Of a stretch of 35,853 nt of DNA, positions 9,987 through 17,170 are shown piece by piece (positions within the stretch are counted from its first letter, which is position 1; every line of letters starts with the position of its first letter). Under the pieces are notes generated by a model, which saw only the letters and a program-made list of their open reading frames with translations, was not told the DNA's origin and searched no databases. Both the position numbers and the translations under genes were made by a program. The stretch covers positions 1 through 35,853 of the forward strand of contig QKFD01000063.1 of the NCBI GenBank assembly GCA_003251535.1, written 5' to 3'. This DNA comes from Chromatiales bacterium. Lineage in GTDB: Bacteria; Pseudomonadota; Gammaproteobacteria; Thiohalomonadales; Thiohalomonadaceae.

Positions 9987-10021
9987 AGGGAGCTGGTCTA
10001 TGCAGCAAAGGAGAGATGGCA

Positions 10022-12151
10022 ATGGGCATTGAGGCGCAGAGCAGCAGCCTGGTGGAGCTGCTTCAACGGCGGGCGCAGGCAGCGCCGGAGGGGCTCGCCT
10101 ATGAGATGTTACGCGGTGAGGGGGAGGTGGAACAGCGCCTCACCTTTGCGGCGTTGGATAGGCAGGCTCAGGGGATTGCGGCGGCGCTGCTGGAGCGCGC
10201 CCGGCCGGGGGATCGGGCGCTGCTGCTCTACCACAACGGGGTGGAGTTTCTCGCCGCCTTCTTCGGTTGCCTCTATGCCGGGGTGATCGGCGTGCCGCTC
10301 TATCCGCCGCGCCTCAATAAGCACCTGAGCCGCCTGACGGCGGTCGCCCGCGACTGCGCGCCGCGGCTGATCTTGGCCTGTAGCGGCAACCAGCGACACA
10401 TGGAGTCGCTGCTGGCGACGCTGCCCCCCGCGGACCGTCCCAGCCTGCTGGAGGCCGATACCATCGCGCCGGCCGCGGCGGGTGAGGTGTGGCGCGGGAG
10501 CGCCCACGAGCTGGCCTTTTTGCAGTACACCTCGGGCTCCACTGGCATCCCCAAGGGGGTGATGGTGAGCCACGCCAATCTGCTGCACAACCTCGGCCAT
10601 ATGCAGCGCGGTTTCCGTTACGACGCCCACTCCCACATGGTGAGCTGGCTGCCGGTGCACCACGACCTCGGCCTCATCTTCGGTGTCCTGCTGCCGCTGT
10701 ATGGGGGCTTCCCCGCCACCCTGTTGCTACCGGCCGCCTTTGTCCAGCGCCCCTATCGTTGGTTGAAGGCGATCAGCGATAGCCGCGCCACCACCACCGG
10801 GGCACCCAACTTCGCCTTTGAGCTGTGTGTCGATGCGATTGGCGAGGAGGAGCGGCGCAGCCTCGATCTCTCTAGCCTGCGTCAGGTGTTGAATGCGGCG
10901 GAGCCGGTGCGTGCCAGCACCCTGCAACGCTTTGCCCACCACTTTGCCGACTGCGGTTTCCGCGCGGAGAGCTTCAATCCCTGCTACGGCATGGCCGAGG
11001 CGACGCTGCTTATCTCCATGCACCAGGGGCCCGATCGGTTGACCATCGATGAGGTGGCGAGTGCCGCCTTGGAGCGCGGTCAGGTGCAGCCGGTGGCCGC
11101 GGGGGAGGAGGGGCGCCCCTTTGTCGGCTGTGGCAGCGGTTTTGCCGATCAAGCGATCCGCATCGTCGATCCACAGACGCTGCAACCCCTCCCGGACCAG
11201 CAGATCGGCGAGCTATGGGTGCGCGGGCCGAGCGTCTGCCGCGGCTATTGGGGACGGGAGGAGGCGACCGCCGAGGCGTTTGGCGGTGCGCTGGCGGGGG
11301 CGGCGGCGGGTGCCCCCTTTCTGCGCACCGGGGACCTCGCCTATGTGCGGGAGGGACAGGTCTTCATCGCCGGTCGGCTGAAGGATCTCATCATTGTGCG
11401 CGGCAACAACCACTACCCGCAGGATATCGAGTACACGGTGCAGGATTGTTGGCAGGGGTTCCACTCCCAGCGGGGGGCGGCCTTTGCCATCGAGCGCGAT
11501 GGTGAGGAGCGGCTGGTGGTGGTGCAGGAGGTGGCGCGGGTATTCCGCGACAAGATCGATCCAGAGCAGATAGGTCGGCAGGTGGGCAATGCCATCGCCC
11601 AGGCGCATGAGTTGAAACTAGATCGGCTAGTGGTGGTACGGCCTGCCTCCATCCCGCTCACCAGCAGCGGCAAGATCCAGCGGCGACTGACCAAACAGCT
11701 GTGGTTGGCCGATGAGCTGGAGGTGATCGCCCAGTGGGGCGCCAAACCCGAGCCGGCCTTGGCGGCCACACCCCGTAGTCCGGCCCAGGGGGAGCTGTTC
11801 CGCAAGGAGCTGAAGGCGTGGTTGCGGGAGGAGTTGGCGGCGCAGTTCGCGGTGCCGCTGGAGGCGGTGCCGCTGAACGAGCCCTACGCCTACCTCGGCT
11901 TCGACTCCCTCATCGCCACCGCCGTCGCCAGCAAACTGGGCCGCTTCATCGGCCATGAGGTAGAGGCCAACTGCTTCTTCGACTACCCCACCCTGGAGGC
12001 GCTCAGCGGCTGGCTGGTGGTCGAGTATGGTGCCGATGGCGCGGGTCTCCCTCCACCGGTGCCGGCCAAGCGAGGGGGGCGGGGTCTCGATCTGGACGCC
12101 ATCGAACAGATGAGCGATGAAGAGGCCGAACTCCTGTTGCGGGAGTTGTGA
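10022..12151 (+). CDS. Fatty-acyl-AMP ligase fused to an acyl carrier domain (FAAL-ACP)
   Basis: ATG 10022 is preferred to ATG 10016: AGGAG at 10009-10013 is 8 nt from 10022 but only 2 nt from 10016. The product is 709 residues. The adenylation part has YTSGSTGIPKGVMVSH near 169-184, the SWLPVHHDLGL and NPCYGMAE motifs typical of FAALs, RTGDLAY, and the carboxy-terminal GRLKDLIIVRGNNHYPQDIE. A carrier domain follows, with GFDSL and its serine at 629. FAALs activate a free fatty acid as acyl-adenylate and pass it to an ACP instead of CoA, so this is the probable loading module for the truncated PKS. The last 20 or so residues (IEQMSDEEAELLLREL) resemble acidic C-terminal tails used for docking between assembly-line proteins. 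The substrate chain length cannot be read from sequence. Confidence 0.93.
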   Translation: MGIEAQSSSLVELLQRRAQAAPEGLAYEMLRGEGEVEQRLTFAALDRQAQGIAAALLERARPGDRALLLYHNGVEFLAAFFGCLYAGVIGVPLYPPRLNKHLSRLTAVARDCAPRLILACSGNQRHMESLLATLPPADRPSLLEADTIAPAAAGEVWRGSAHELAFLQYTSGSTGIPKGVMVSHANLLHNLGHMQRGFRYDAHSHMVSWLPVHHDLGLIFGVLLPLYGGFPATLLLPAAFVQRPYRWLKAISDSRATTTGAPNFAFELCVDAIGEEERRSLDLSSLRQVLNAAEPVRASTLQRFAHHFADCGFRAESFNPCYGMAEATLLISMHQGPDRLTIDEVASAALERGQVQPVAAGEEGRPFVGCGSGFADQAIRIVDPQTLQPLPDQQIGELWVRGPSVCRGYWGREEATAEAFGGALAGAAAGAPFLRTGDLAYVREGQVFIAGRLKDLIIVRGNNHYPQDIEYTVQDCWQGFHSQRGAAFAIERDGEERLVVVQEVARVFRDKIDPEQIGRQVGNAIAQAHELKLDRLVVVRPASIPLTSSGKIQRRLTKQLWLADELEVIAQWGAKPEPALAATPRSPAQGELFRKELKAWLREELAAQFAVPLEAVPLNEPYAYLGFDSLIATAVASKLGRFIGHEVEANCFFDYPTLEALSGWLVVEYGADGAGLPPPVPAKRGGRGLDLDAIEQMSDEEAELLLREL

Positions 12152-12152
12152 G

Positions 12153-13445
12153 ATGGCACTGGCCCAGTTATGGCGCGGGGCGGCCACCACGCGGCGGGTG
12201 GGCGAGGCCTATTTCATGGCGCTCTCCGCGCTGGGGGTGGGCAGCGACATCGTGGTGACCTGCGAGTTGCAGCGGCCACTGGCGGTAAGCCGCGCCATCG
12301 CGGCGTTTGGCGAGCTGCTGGAGCAGTGGCCAGCGCTGCGTTATCGCCGGGTGCGGCGAGGGACGGAGTGGCACTGGCGGCCACCCCAGGATGGGGCGTG
12401 GCGGCTGGCCTGGCAGCAGCTCAGTGACGCCCTGGCCAGGGGGGAGTCCCCCACCGCCGCGGACGGCGGCGATCAGCTGCCGTTGCGCCTCTCCGCCTGT
12501 AGCGAGGTCCGCCTGGTGTTTCGGCTGGACCACACCTTTGGCAATGGGCGCGCCGCGTTGGTGTGGATCGAACGCTACTTCCAACGGCTCTCCGCGGCGT
12601 CAACGGGGCCTGCCGAGGCCCCCTCCGGTCGGCGTCAGCGGTTGCAGGCCGGCGGGCCGTTGGCCCTCTTCCCGGCGCTACGCTACCTCTCCCGCCACCT
12701 GCGGCTGCGGCAGCGGCTGACGGCGACCGGTACGGACCTGCGGCAACCGCTCATGGGCGAGGCAACTGATGCGGCGCCAGGGTATTGGGAGGGGCGCTTT
12801 GTCTGGTCTCAGCAGGAGCTACAGCAGCGGCTACTACGCCACGCCGGGGCGGCGGAGAGCTTCTCCCAGGTGCTCACGCGGCGCCTGGTGGAGCACACCT
12901 TGGCGTCGTGTCAGGAGCTGCGGGGGCTAGGGATCGATGTGGTGGCCGATATGCATGACACCTACCGCATCCCGCCGCCTGGCATCGGCAACTTTACGGT
13001 GTCGCTGCTGGCCTATGTGGATCGCGCGGCGCCCATCGAGGGGCAGATCGGCGCGCTATTTGGTCACCTGCAAGCCGGCCTGCCGAGGGGGATCGGCCAG
13101 CTCATGCGCCTCCTCTCGCCCACCTTGCCCCGCTTAGCGGGGCGTCTGCGCGGCGATCTGGCACGCGCCATGGGCGGGGCGGGGGTGCCGATGCTGGACA
13201 ACCTCTATACCGTCTCCAGCGTGGGCCGCATCGAGGCGGGGTCACTGCGGCAGTGGGCCCGTACCCTCTCGCTACGCACCTATACCCACGCCATCTATGT
13301 CTCCGCTACCACCATCAACGGGGCGACCGCCTTTGAGGTGACCTATCCCGTCCAGCTCTTCGACTCGACGCGGGTGGAGGCGGTGATCCGCGGCTTCTTC
13401 GAGCCGGCGGCGGCGCCTCAGGAGTGCTTGCCCACGACGAAATAG
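12153..13445 (+). CDS. Stand-alone condensation-like acyltransferase
   Basis: ATG 12153 follows GGGAG and lies 1 nt after the FAAL stop; an in-frame ATG at 12117 lies inside the FAAL gene and is less likely. The product is 430 residues. The fold signature is that of the condensation-domain/CoA-dependent acyltransferase superfamily (also PapA and WS/DGAT proteins): an N-terminal strand with LEQWPALRYR, an active-site segment DHTFGNG at 126-132 in place of HHxxxDG, a later PPPGIGNFTVS segment, and a C-terminal NLYTVSSVGRI similar to the structural motif near the domain end. The second, catalytic His (127) is kept, while the first His is Asp and the motif Asp is Asn. It may esterify or amidate the released product or offload the chain to an alcohol or amine. 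The family assignment rests on motifs and cluster context; the exact reaction is unknown. Confidence 0.7.
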   Translation: MALAQLWRGAATTRRVGEAYFMALSALGVGSDIVVTCELQRPLAVSRAIAAFGELLEQWPALRYRRVRRGTEWHWRPPQDGAWRLAWQQLSDALARGESPTAADGGDQLPLRLSACSEVRLVFRLDHTFGNGRAALVWIERYFQRLSAASTGPAEAPSGRRQRLQAGGPLALFPALRYLSRHLRLRQRLTATGTDLRQPLMGEATDAAPGYWEGRFVWSQQELQQRLLRHAGAAESFSQVLTRRLVEHTLASCQELRGLGIDVVADMHDTYRIPPPGIGNFTVSLLAYVDRAAPIEGQIGALFGHLQAGLPRGIGQLMRLLSPTLPRLAGRLRGDLARAMGGAGVPMLDNLYTVSSVGRIEAGSLRQWARTLSLRTYTHAIYVSATTINGATAFEVTYPVQLFDSTRVEAVIRGFFEPAAAPQECLPTTK

Positions 13446-13948
13446 TGCCCCTCAATGACACCGTTCATCGAGGGCAGGTCATCGACATTGCCCGTTAGAC
13501 TCTTGCCATCGACATCCCACTGCCAGTGCCTGCGCCACCACTCTGGGGTCTCTGGGTCGTGGCAGCGGATGGCGGCCTGCTCATCTACCACGCCGGCGCG
13601 GAGGCTGGGGCCAAACGCCTTGCACCAGTAGAGCGCACTATTCCACCAGTGGATATCGGGCATGGCCGTGGCGCCTTGCTTGGTTGGCAGAAGCCAGATC
13701 CGGAGGGTGCCATCGTGCTTTCTGTAGAGCACCAGATCTTGCCCCGCTTGCCTTGGACCGGCGCCTGATGGCTGCCAGACCTCCCGTTGCCACTGGCCGG
13801 CCGGCAGGGCCGAAAGATCAATCCGCAGTAAGGTGGCATTGACCCGCTGGCTAGGCTGGAGGGCGGCGATGAAGGGCTGGGCCGCCAGGCCTACGCCTAG
13901 GCCGGTGAGCAGCAGGAGGGCGGTGCGGTAGAGAGTTCTGCGGTCCAT
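13418..13948 (-). CDS. Membrane-anchored protein with Rieske-like N-terminus, function unknown
   Basis: A 176-residue protein whose ATG follows AGGAGG (13956-13961) by 7 nt. Residues 7-30 form one N-terminal transmembrane segment after RRTLYR. The segment through QPFIAALQPS, then LLRIDLSALPAGQ and DLVLYRKHDG, resembles the anchor, hinge and first strands of cytochrome bc1 Rieske proteins. However, neither the CTHLGC nor the CPCHGS ligand motif is present; the only cysteines lie in WCKAF and IRCHD. If related, it has lost the [2Fe-2S] cluster. Most of the chain would be periplasmic. Its 3' end overlaps the convergent acyltransferase gene by 28 bp. Its relation to the biosynthetic cluster is unclear and I do not recognise a named family. 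Confidence 0.6.
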   Translation of the reverse strand: MDRRTLYRTALLLLTGLGVGLAAQPFIAALQPSQRVNATLLRIDLSALPAGQWQREVWQPSGAGPRQAGQDLVLYRKHDGTLRIWLLPTKQGATAMPDIHWWNSALYWCKAFGPSLRAGVVDEQAAIRCHDPETPEWWRRHWQWDVDGKSLTGNVDDLPSMNGVIEGHYFVVGKHS

Positions 13949-13978
13949 GGGAGAGCCTCCTGGGGTGAGAGGGAAGCG

Positions 13979-14452
13979 TTACTCGGGTGGGGCGATGGCG
14001 GCGATATCCTCCAGGTCCACCGGGCGTCCCAGGCGGCGCTTGTAGGCGATGAGATCAGCGCGCTCCATCAGCGGCACCTCGATGCCCAGGAGGGGCCGAT
14101 ATTGGCAGCGGGCAAAGTCCAACTCCAGGGCGACCCAACGCCCCACGGCGGTGTCCCAGATGCGGGCGTTGGCAGCGTTGCCAATCTCGATCTTGGTCGC
14201 CTGATAGCGGAACTGGACATACTCCAGATCCCACCCCTCCGCCGCCTCGCAGTAGTGTTGGGCTGGCTTGGATAGGTATTGCGCTCCCAGGGCCACCGCC
14301 TGTGCGAAGTGGTCGCCCGGTACAAAGAGATCGATGTCGTGCAGCGGTCGGCGCGAGCCGTAACCGATGGCGGCCAGACCACCGCAGATGAGAAAGGGGA
14401 TCCGCTGCCCCTGGAGTAGCCCCGCAATCCATCTAAGTGCCGCTTCTGGCAT
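13979..14452 (-). CDS. Nucleotidyltransferase-fold protein (MNT/AbiEii-like)
   Basis: The long open frame extends to 14671, but its upstream part is low-complexity; ATG 14452 follows GGAG by 5 nt and begins the conserved part, giving 157 residues. ICGGLAAIGYGSRRPLHDIDLFVP contains the GG and the DxD metal-ligand pair of the minimal nucleotidyltransferase fold, and the C-terminal ERADLIAYKRRLGRPVDLEDI resembles the end of AbiEii/MNT-type proteins (LIAxK...RPKDLEDI). Such proteins transfer a nucleotide to protein, RNA or drug targets; the target here is unknown. No adjacent HEPN or antitoxin partner is visible, so a toxin-antitoxin role is not supported. It lies 30 bp upstream of the Rieske-like gene on the same strand, so the two could be co-transcribed. 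Confidence 0.65.
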   Translation of the reverse strand: MPEAALRWIAGLLQGQRIPFLICGGLAAIGYGSRRPLHDIDLFVPGDHFAQAVALGAQYLSKPAQHYCEAAEGWDLEYVQFRYQATKIEIGNAANARIWDTAVGRWVALELDFARCQYRPLLGIEVPLMERADLIAYKRRLGRPVDLEDIAAIAPPE

Positions 14453-15022
14453 GGTCGCTCCGCCATCGCTGCCTCTGTCCGAGGGGCGCCCTCTCCGCTC
14501 ATTCCAGGTCCACAACGGCGCCCCACCACTCTGCCGGGAGCATAGCGGAAGTGGGTGCGGCCCACCAAGCTGGCCTATCCAAGGGGGAGCCCTCTGGCCA
14601 TGGTGCGACCGTTCTGTGGTGGTTTTCCTAGGTAAAAGGGGCACCGCAGGGATTTTTTTTCGCCCATTCAAACGCTGGGCTGGGCGGCTTGGGCGCCGCC
14701 CTCCTCGCCCTCCTTACCCGCCGCTGGCAGGCGAGTGTTTTGGGGGGAGTGGGATTGAATACAGTCCATCCGCTGGGCGGGCGGTTGTGGCTCGATCTGG
14801 TTCGAACGCGCTGCATTGGTGGGGATATTGCCAACAATTCGGCGTGTGGCGCGGGGAATTGCTGCCGCCATTTGGCGGCGCTGGCTGTCGCGCTTGGGCG
14901 GCCGTGCCAGCCGGCCAATGGGGGGCGTGGGCCGGCCAGGGTTTCACCCGGAGAGGGCGCTTGAGGTGGAAATAGCAGGCTAAAAAAGGGGTGGGAGGGG
15001 CTGCCACGGGGAGGTCATGGGG
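14453..15022. other. Intergenic region without a supported gene
   Basis: About 570 bases between the divergent nucleotidyltransferase and DUF2147 genes. Open frames here are short, arginine/proline-rich and lack ribosome binding sites or recognisable motifs. There is a T8 run at 14653-14660 with no hairpin in front of it and a GC-rich GGCCGGCC-containing inverted repeat near 14911-14939. I see nothing else I can name. Confidence 0.5.
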
Positions 15023-15052
15023 TTGACACCAACGGCTCACGATCTCTAAATT
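15023..15052 (+). promoter_or_regulatory. Putative sigma70 promoter for the DUF2147-like gene
   Basis: TTGACA at 15023-15028 and TAAATT at 15047-15052 are separated by 18 nt. The -35 box is a perfect match to consensus and the -10 box agrees at four of six positions. The region down to the ATG at 15136 is AT-rich, unlike its surroundings, and would form a leader of about 75 nt. Confidence 0.55.
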
Positions 15053-15135
15053 CCTCCCCGCTTGCCGTAGGGCTATTGGGCCACGGTGGGCAGGATATAC
15101 CTATAAAACAAATTGAATATGGAGGATTGAGGGTA

Positions 15136-15504
15136 ATGAAAGCGCTGAAGATGCTGGCGGGGATGGTGATGGCTTGTGGTGTTTACGCGGCCCCGGCTGC
15201 TGCTGCCAACCTGGAGGACATGGTGGGCAAGTGGAACTGGAGTGAGTTCACTGTTGTGGTGACCCAGTGCGACGCCACCGGCGTCTGCGCCGAAGTGGTC
15301 GCCGGCCCCAAGAACGTGGGGATGCAGATGATCAAGTCCAAGCTGGAGTCCAAAGATGGCGGCTTTGTTGGCCAGATCGCCCACCCGATGACCGGCGACA
15401 CCTACAACGCCATGATGAAGTTCACCGACGCCAACACCTGGCACATGGATGGCTGCACGCCGCAGAATGTCTGCGCCAGCGGCGATTTCACCCGCATCCA
15501 GTAA
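15136..15504 (+). CDS. Secreted DUF2147-like small protein
   Basis: The frame opens at 15076, but ATG 15136 follows GGAGG/GAGGG and starts a clear signal peptide (MKALKMLAGMVMACGVYAAPAAA), so it is chosen; 122 residues. The mature part has GKWNWSEFTVVVTQC near its start, GGFVGQIAHPMTGDTYNAMMKF in the middle and GCTPQNVCASGDFTRI at the end. This layout (G-x-W, then a repeated beta pattern with 'I..P.tG..Y...m...', ending in a W/F-T-R) resembles DUF2147 proteins, which are small periplasmic beta-barrel proteins of unknown function. Four Cys in the mature chain could form disulfides. It has its own promoter-like sequence and a strong hairpin after the stop. The family match is by pattern only. 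Confidence 0.7.
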   Translation: MKALKMLAGMVMACGVYAAPAAAANLEDMVGKWNWSEFTVVVTQCDATGVCAEVVAGPKNVGMQMIKSKLESKDGGFVGQIAHPMTGDTYNAMMKFTDANTWHMDGCTPQNVCASGDFTRIQ

Positions 15505-15526
15505 CACGACGTAGCGGCACTGCCGT

Positions 15527-15556
15527 CGGCGGGCGTCCCACTCCGGACGCCCGCCG
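15527..15556 (+). terminator. Strong hairpin after the DUF2147-like gene
   Basis: CGGCGGGCGTCC (15527-15538) pairs perfectly with GGACGCCCGCCG (15545-15556) across a 6-nt loop. Only a short ATTT follows, so it would be a weak intrinsic terminator or a processing/stability element that lets some transcription reach the small membrane protein gene. Confidence 0.55.
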
Positions 15557-15580
15557 GATTTAAGCGCGAAGGAGCACAGC

Positions 15581-15796
15581 ATGAAGAAGGCACTGCGCTG
15601 GCTGGGCGGTCTGCTCGCCGTGTTTGGCATCCTGTTCCTGCTGGGTGATGGTGTGGCCCAGCTGATGGATATGGGGGCCAACATCAACCTCGGGGACGCG
15701 AGCAAGTTCGAGTTCATTCTCGTCCGTTTCTGGCAGGTCGGCCTTGGGCTGTTGATTCCGGGGAGCATTCTCTGGTTCGCAACCAAGAAGGCCTAA
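15581..15796 (+). CDS. Small two-helix membrane protein, function unknown
   Basis: A 71-residue protein with AAGGAG 6 nt before its ATG. Residues 5-26 and about 49-66 are hydrophobic and form two predicted membrane helices joined by a loop with acidic and lysine residues (NLGDASKFEF); the C-terminus is KKA. It lies 76 bp after the DUF2147-like gene on the same strand, separated by a hairpin, and may be expressed from the same promoter. I recognise no family. Coding status rests on the good ribosome binding site and membrane-protein composition. Confidence 0.65.
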   Translation: MKKALRWLGGLLAVFGILFLLGDGVAQLMDMGANINLGDASKFEFILVRFWQVGLGLLIPGSILWFATKKA

Positions 15797-15837
15797 CAGA
15801 TTGGGAGAAGCGCCAGGCTTCCCAACCCAATTCCAAA

Positions 15838-15868
15838 CCGTACCGGGGCGGTTATCTACCCGGTACGG
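15838..15868. terminator. Inverted repeat downstream of the small membrane protein
   Basis: CCGTACCGGG (15838-15847) and CCCGGTACGG (15859-15868) form a perfect 10-bp stem with an 11-nt loop. A second, imperfect hairpin precedes it (TTGGGAGAAGC...GCTTCCCAA, about 15801-15825). No T-tract follows either. They are probable transcript-end structures for the 15136-15796 unit. Confidence 0.45.
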
Positions 15869-16022
15869 CCCCTTCCCGCCGCACCGCTGTCGCCTCCTCA
15901 TCTCCCTCGCCGGTCCCTCAGCCGCGCTCTAGTCCGTTTCTCGCCCTCCCCGTCACCTGCTTGCGGTGAGGTCCCCGTTTGTCCAGCGGGTGGGGGGCGC
16001 TGCGCTGCTTGGTTAGAGTTTA

Positions 16023-16038
16023 TGTGAGTGTCGTCACA
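16023..16038. promoter_or_regulatory. Perfect CRP-type binding site
   Basis: TGTGA-N6-TCACA at 16023-16038 is an exact match to the core CRP (cAMP receptor protein) half-sites with the correct 6-nt spacer, and the flanks are AT-rich. It lies 123 bp upstream of the CTERM protein start. A related Crp/Fnr-family regulator could bind instead. No clean -35/-10 pair stands out next to it. Confidence 0.6.
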
Positions 16039-16160
16039 ATTGTGGCGTGGTAGGGTACAGCCGCCTTTTTTTGCACCAGGGGCGGTATCACTCCCCCACC
16101 GCCGGGGTGCCTCCCTGGGAGCAACTAACAACAACCGTCTGAACCACAAGGGGATGAAAT

Positions 16161-16829
16161 ATGTTGCTTCGTATGCTGGCCAGCACCCTGGCGCTGGTCT
16201 CGCTGTTGGCCTCCGCCCAGGTCTCTGCCGCTGTGCCCATCACCACCACCACCAGTGACGGCACTGTCCCGGGTACCACCATCAACTACACCATCAGCGC
16301 CAGCGGGACCGCACGGGAGATCTTCTCCCCTGGCGCCACCGATGCCGATACCTGGTCTTGGAGCAACGGCTTTCCGGAGTTTGTGGGGGTCAACACGCAA
16401 ACCTTGACGGTCAGCTTCAGCGAGCCGGTCCCCATCAACCGGCTGGTGCTGGGGGTCAACAGCTTCAGCTCCTCCACCTTTACCCTCACCCTCAGTGGCG
16501 GCACGGCGGCCACCACCGACTTTGACCTGGCGGACGGCATCGCCACCTTCGGCGGCACGGCCACCTATGACGGCGCCTCGGGCACCTTCAACGCCCCCGG
16601 TACCAACCGCACCTTGATGATCGGCAGCACCTCCGCCGCCACCATCACCAGCTTCACCCTGAGCGGTAATAACGGCGCTGACGGCTACACCCTCTTCTTC
16701 GGCACCACCGACTCCGCCCCAGTCACCGCAGTGCCCGGCCCGGTTGGCCTGCCGCTGGCACTGCTCGCCATGGTGATGGCGGGGGGTGGCTACAGCGCCC
16801 TGCGCAAGGGCAAGCGTAACCAGGGCTAA
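16161..16829 (+). CDS. Secreted CTERM (PEP-CTERM/VPLPA-like) surface protein
   Basis: ATG 16161 follows AAGGGG; 222 residues. The N-terminal signal peptide ends near SAQVSAA (residue 24). The mature part is rich in Thr, Ser, Gly and Asn with alternating beta-strand patterns and no enzymatic motif, as expected for an extracellular adhesin or biofilm-matrix protein. The C-terminus has the three parts of an exosortase sorting signal: a short motif (AVPGPVGLPL), a hydrophobic helix (ALLAMVMAGGGYSAL) and a basic tail (RKGKRNQG). The motif is a variant of VPLPA/VPEP. Exosortase-type enzymes cleave such signals and pass the protein to the envelope; none is encoded in the window. A CRP-type site lies upstream and a strong hairpin lies downstream, so it is probably a single-gene unit. 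Confidence 0.8.
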   Translation: MLLRMLASTLALVSLLASAQVSAAVPITTTTSDGTVPGTTINYTISASGTAREIFSPGATDADTWSWSNGFPEFVGVNTQTLTVSFSEPVPINRLVLGVNSFSSSTFTLTLSGGTAATTDFDLADGIATFGGTATYDGASGTFNAPGTNRTLMIGSTSAATITSFTLSGNNGADGYTLFFGTTDSAPVTAVPGPVGLPLALLAMVMAGGGYSALRKGKRNQG

Positions 16830-16852
16830 CGCCCTCTGGTAGGCGCATCACA

Positions 16853-16882
16853 GCGGCCTCCCCCAGCCTTGGGGGAGGCCGC
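16853..16882 (+). terminator. Strong hairpin terminator of the CTERM gene
   Basis: GCGGCCTCCCCCA (16853-16865) pairs perfectly with TGGGGGAGGCCGC (16870-16882) across a GCCT loop: a 13-bp GC-rich stem 24 nt after the stop. There is no U-tract, so termination may be L-shaped/Rho-assisted, or the structure may protect the 3' end. Confidence 0.6.
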
Positions 16883-16927
16883 CGCCCCACAGTCAGTAGC
16901 GGCCATCGAACAGAAAAAAACCGCATT

Positions 16928-17093
16928 GTCGGTTGGGTTAGCGCAGCGTCACCCGACGATCCCCACCCCGGCACCACCGTTACAAACGCAGCAGTGGAAT
17001 CCCCATCTCTGGCAAAACCAACAGTCCCAGTGGAATGTGGTTGTGCCCCTGCGGGGGATTGTCGGGTTACGCTGCGCTAACGCCGACCTACAT
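16928..17093 (-). repeat. Palindrome-bounded dispersed repeat, copy A (inverted orientation)
   Basis: Bounded by two GTCGGGTTA/TAACCCGAC-type palindromes (about 16931-16957 and 17061-17087). The interior aligns, as the reverse complement, with the units at 33258 and 35651: shared blocks include ATCCCCACCCCGGCAC, CAGCAGTGGAA, ACCAACAG, CAGTGGAATG and GTGCCCCTGCGG. It is more diverged than those two. It carries no coding frame and looks like a BIME/MITE-type element. Confidence 0.75.
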
Positions 17094-17170
17094 CGGATAG
17101 CGTCCACTTCGAGGGGCTTGCCTGAATAACCCATCCCGGAGGAGGTCCCACTCCGGCGATGATGAGGGTA

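Noticed and set aside
14653-14660. T8 run as an intrinsic terminator
   Set aside because: No GC-rich hairpin precedes it on the + strand and no gene ends there.
13979-14671. Full-length 230-residue start for the nucleotidyltransferase gene
   Set aside because: The first 73 residues are low-complexity and unlike the family; ATG 14452 has a ribosome binding site.
14799-14807. GGTTCGAAC resembling a tRNA T-loop
   Set aside because: The flanking bases do not form a T-stem and no acceptor or anticodon arms can be found nearby.
14689-14964. 91-residue open frame in the intergenic region
   Set aside because: Composition and lack of a ribosome binding site or motif do not support coding.
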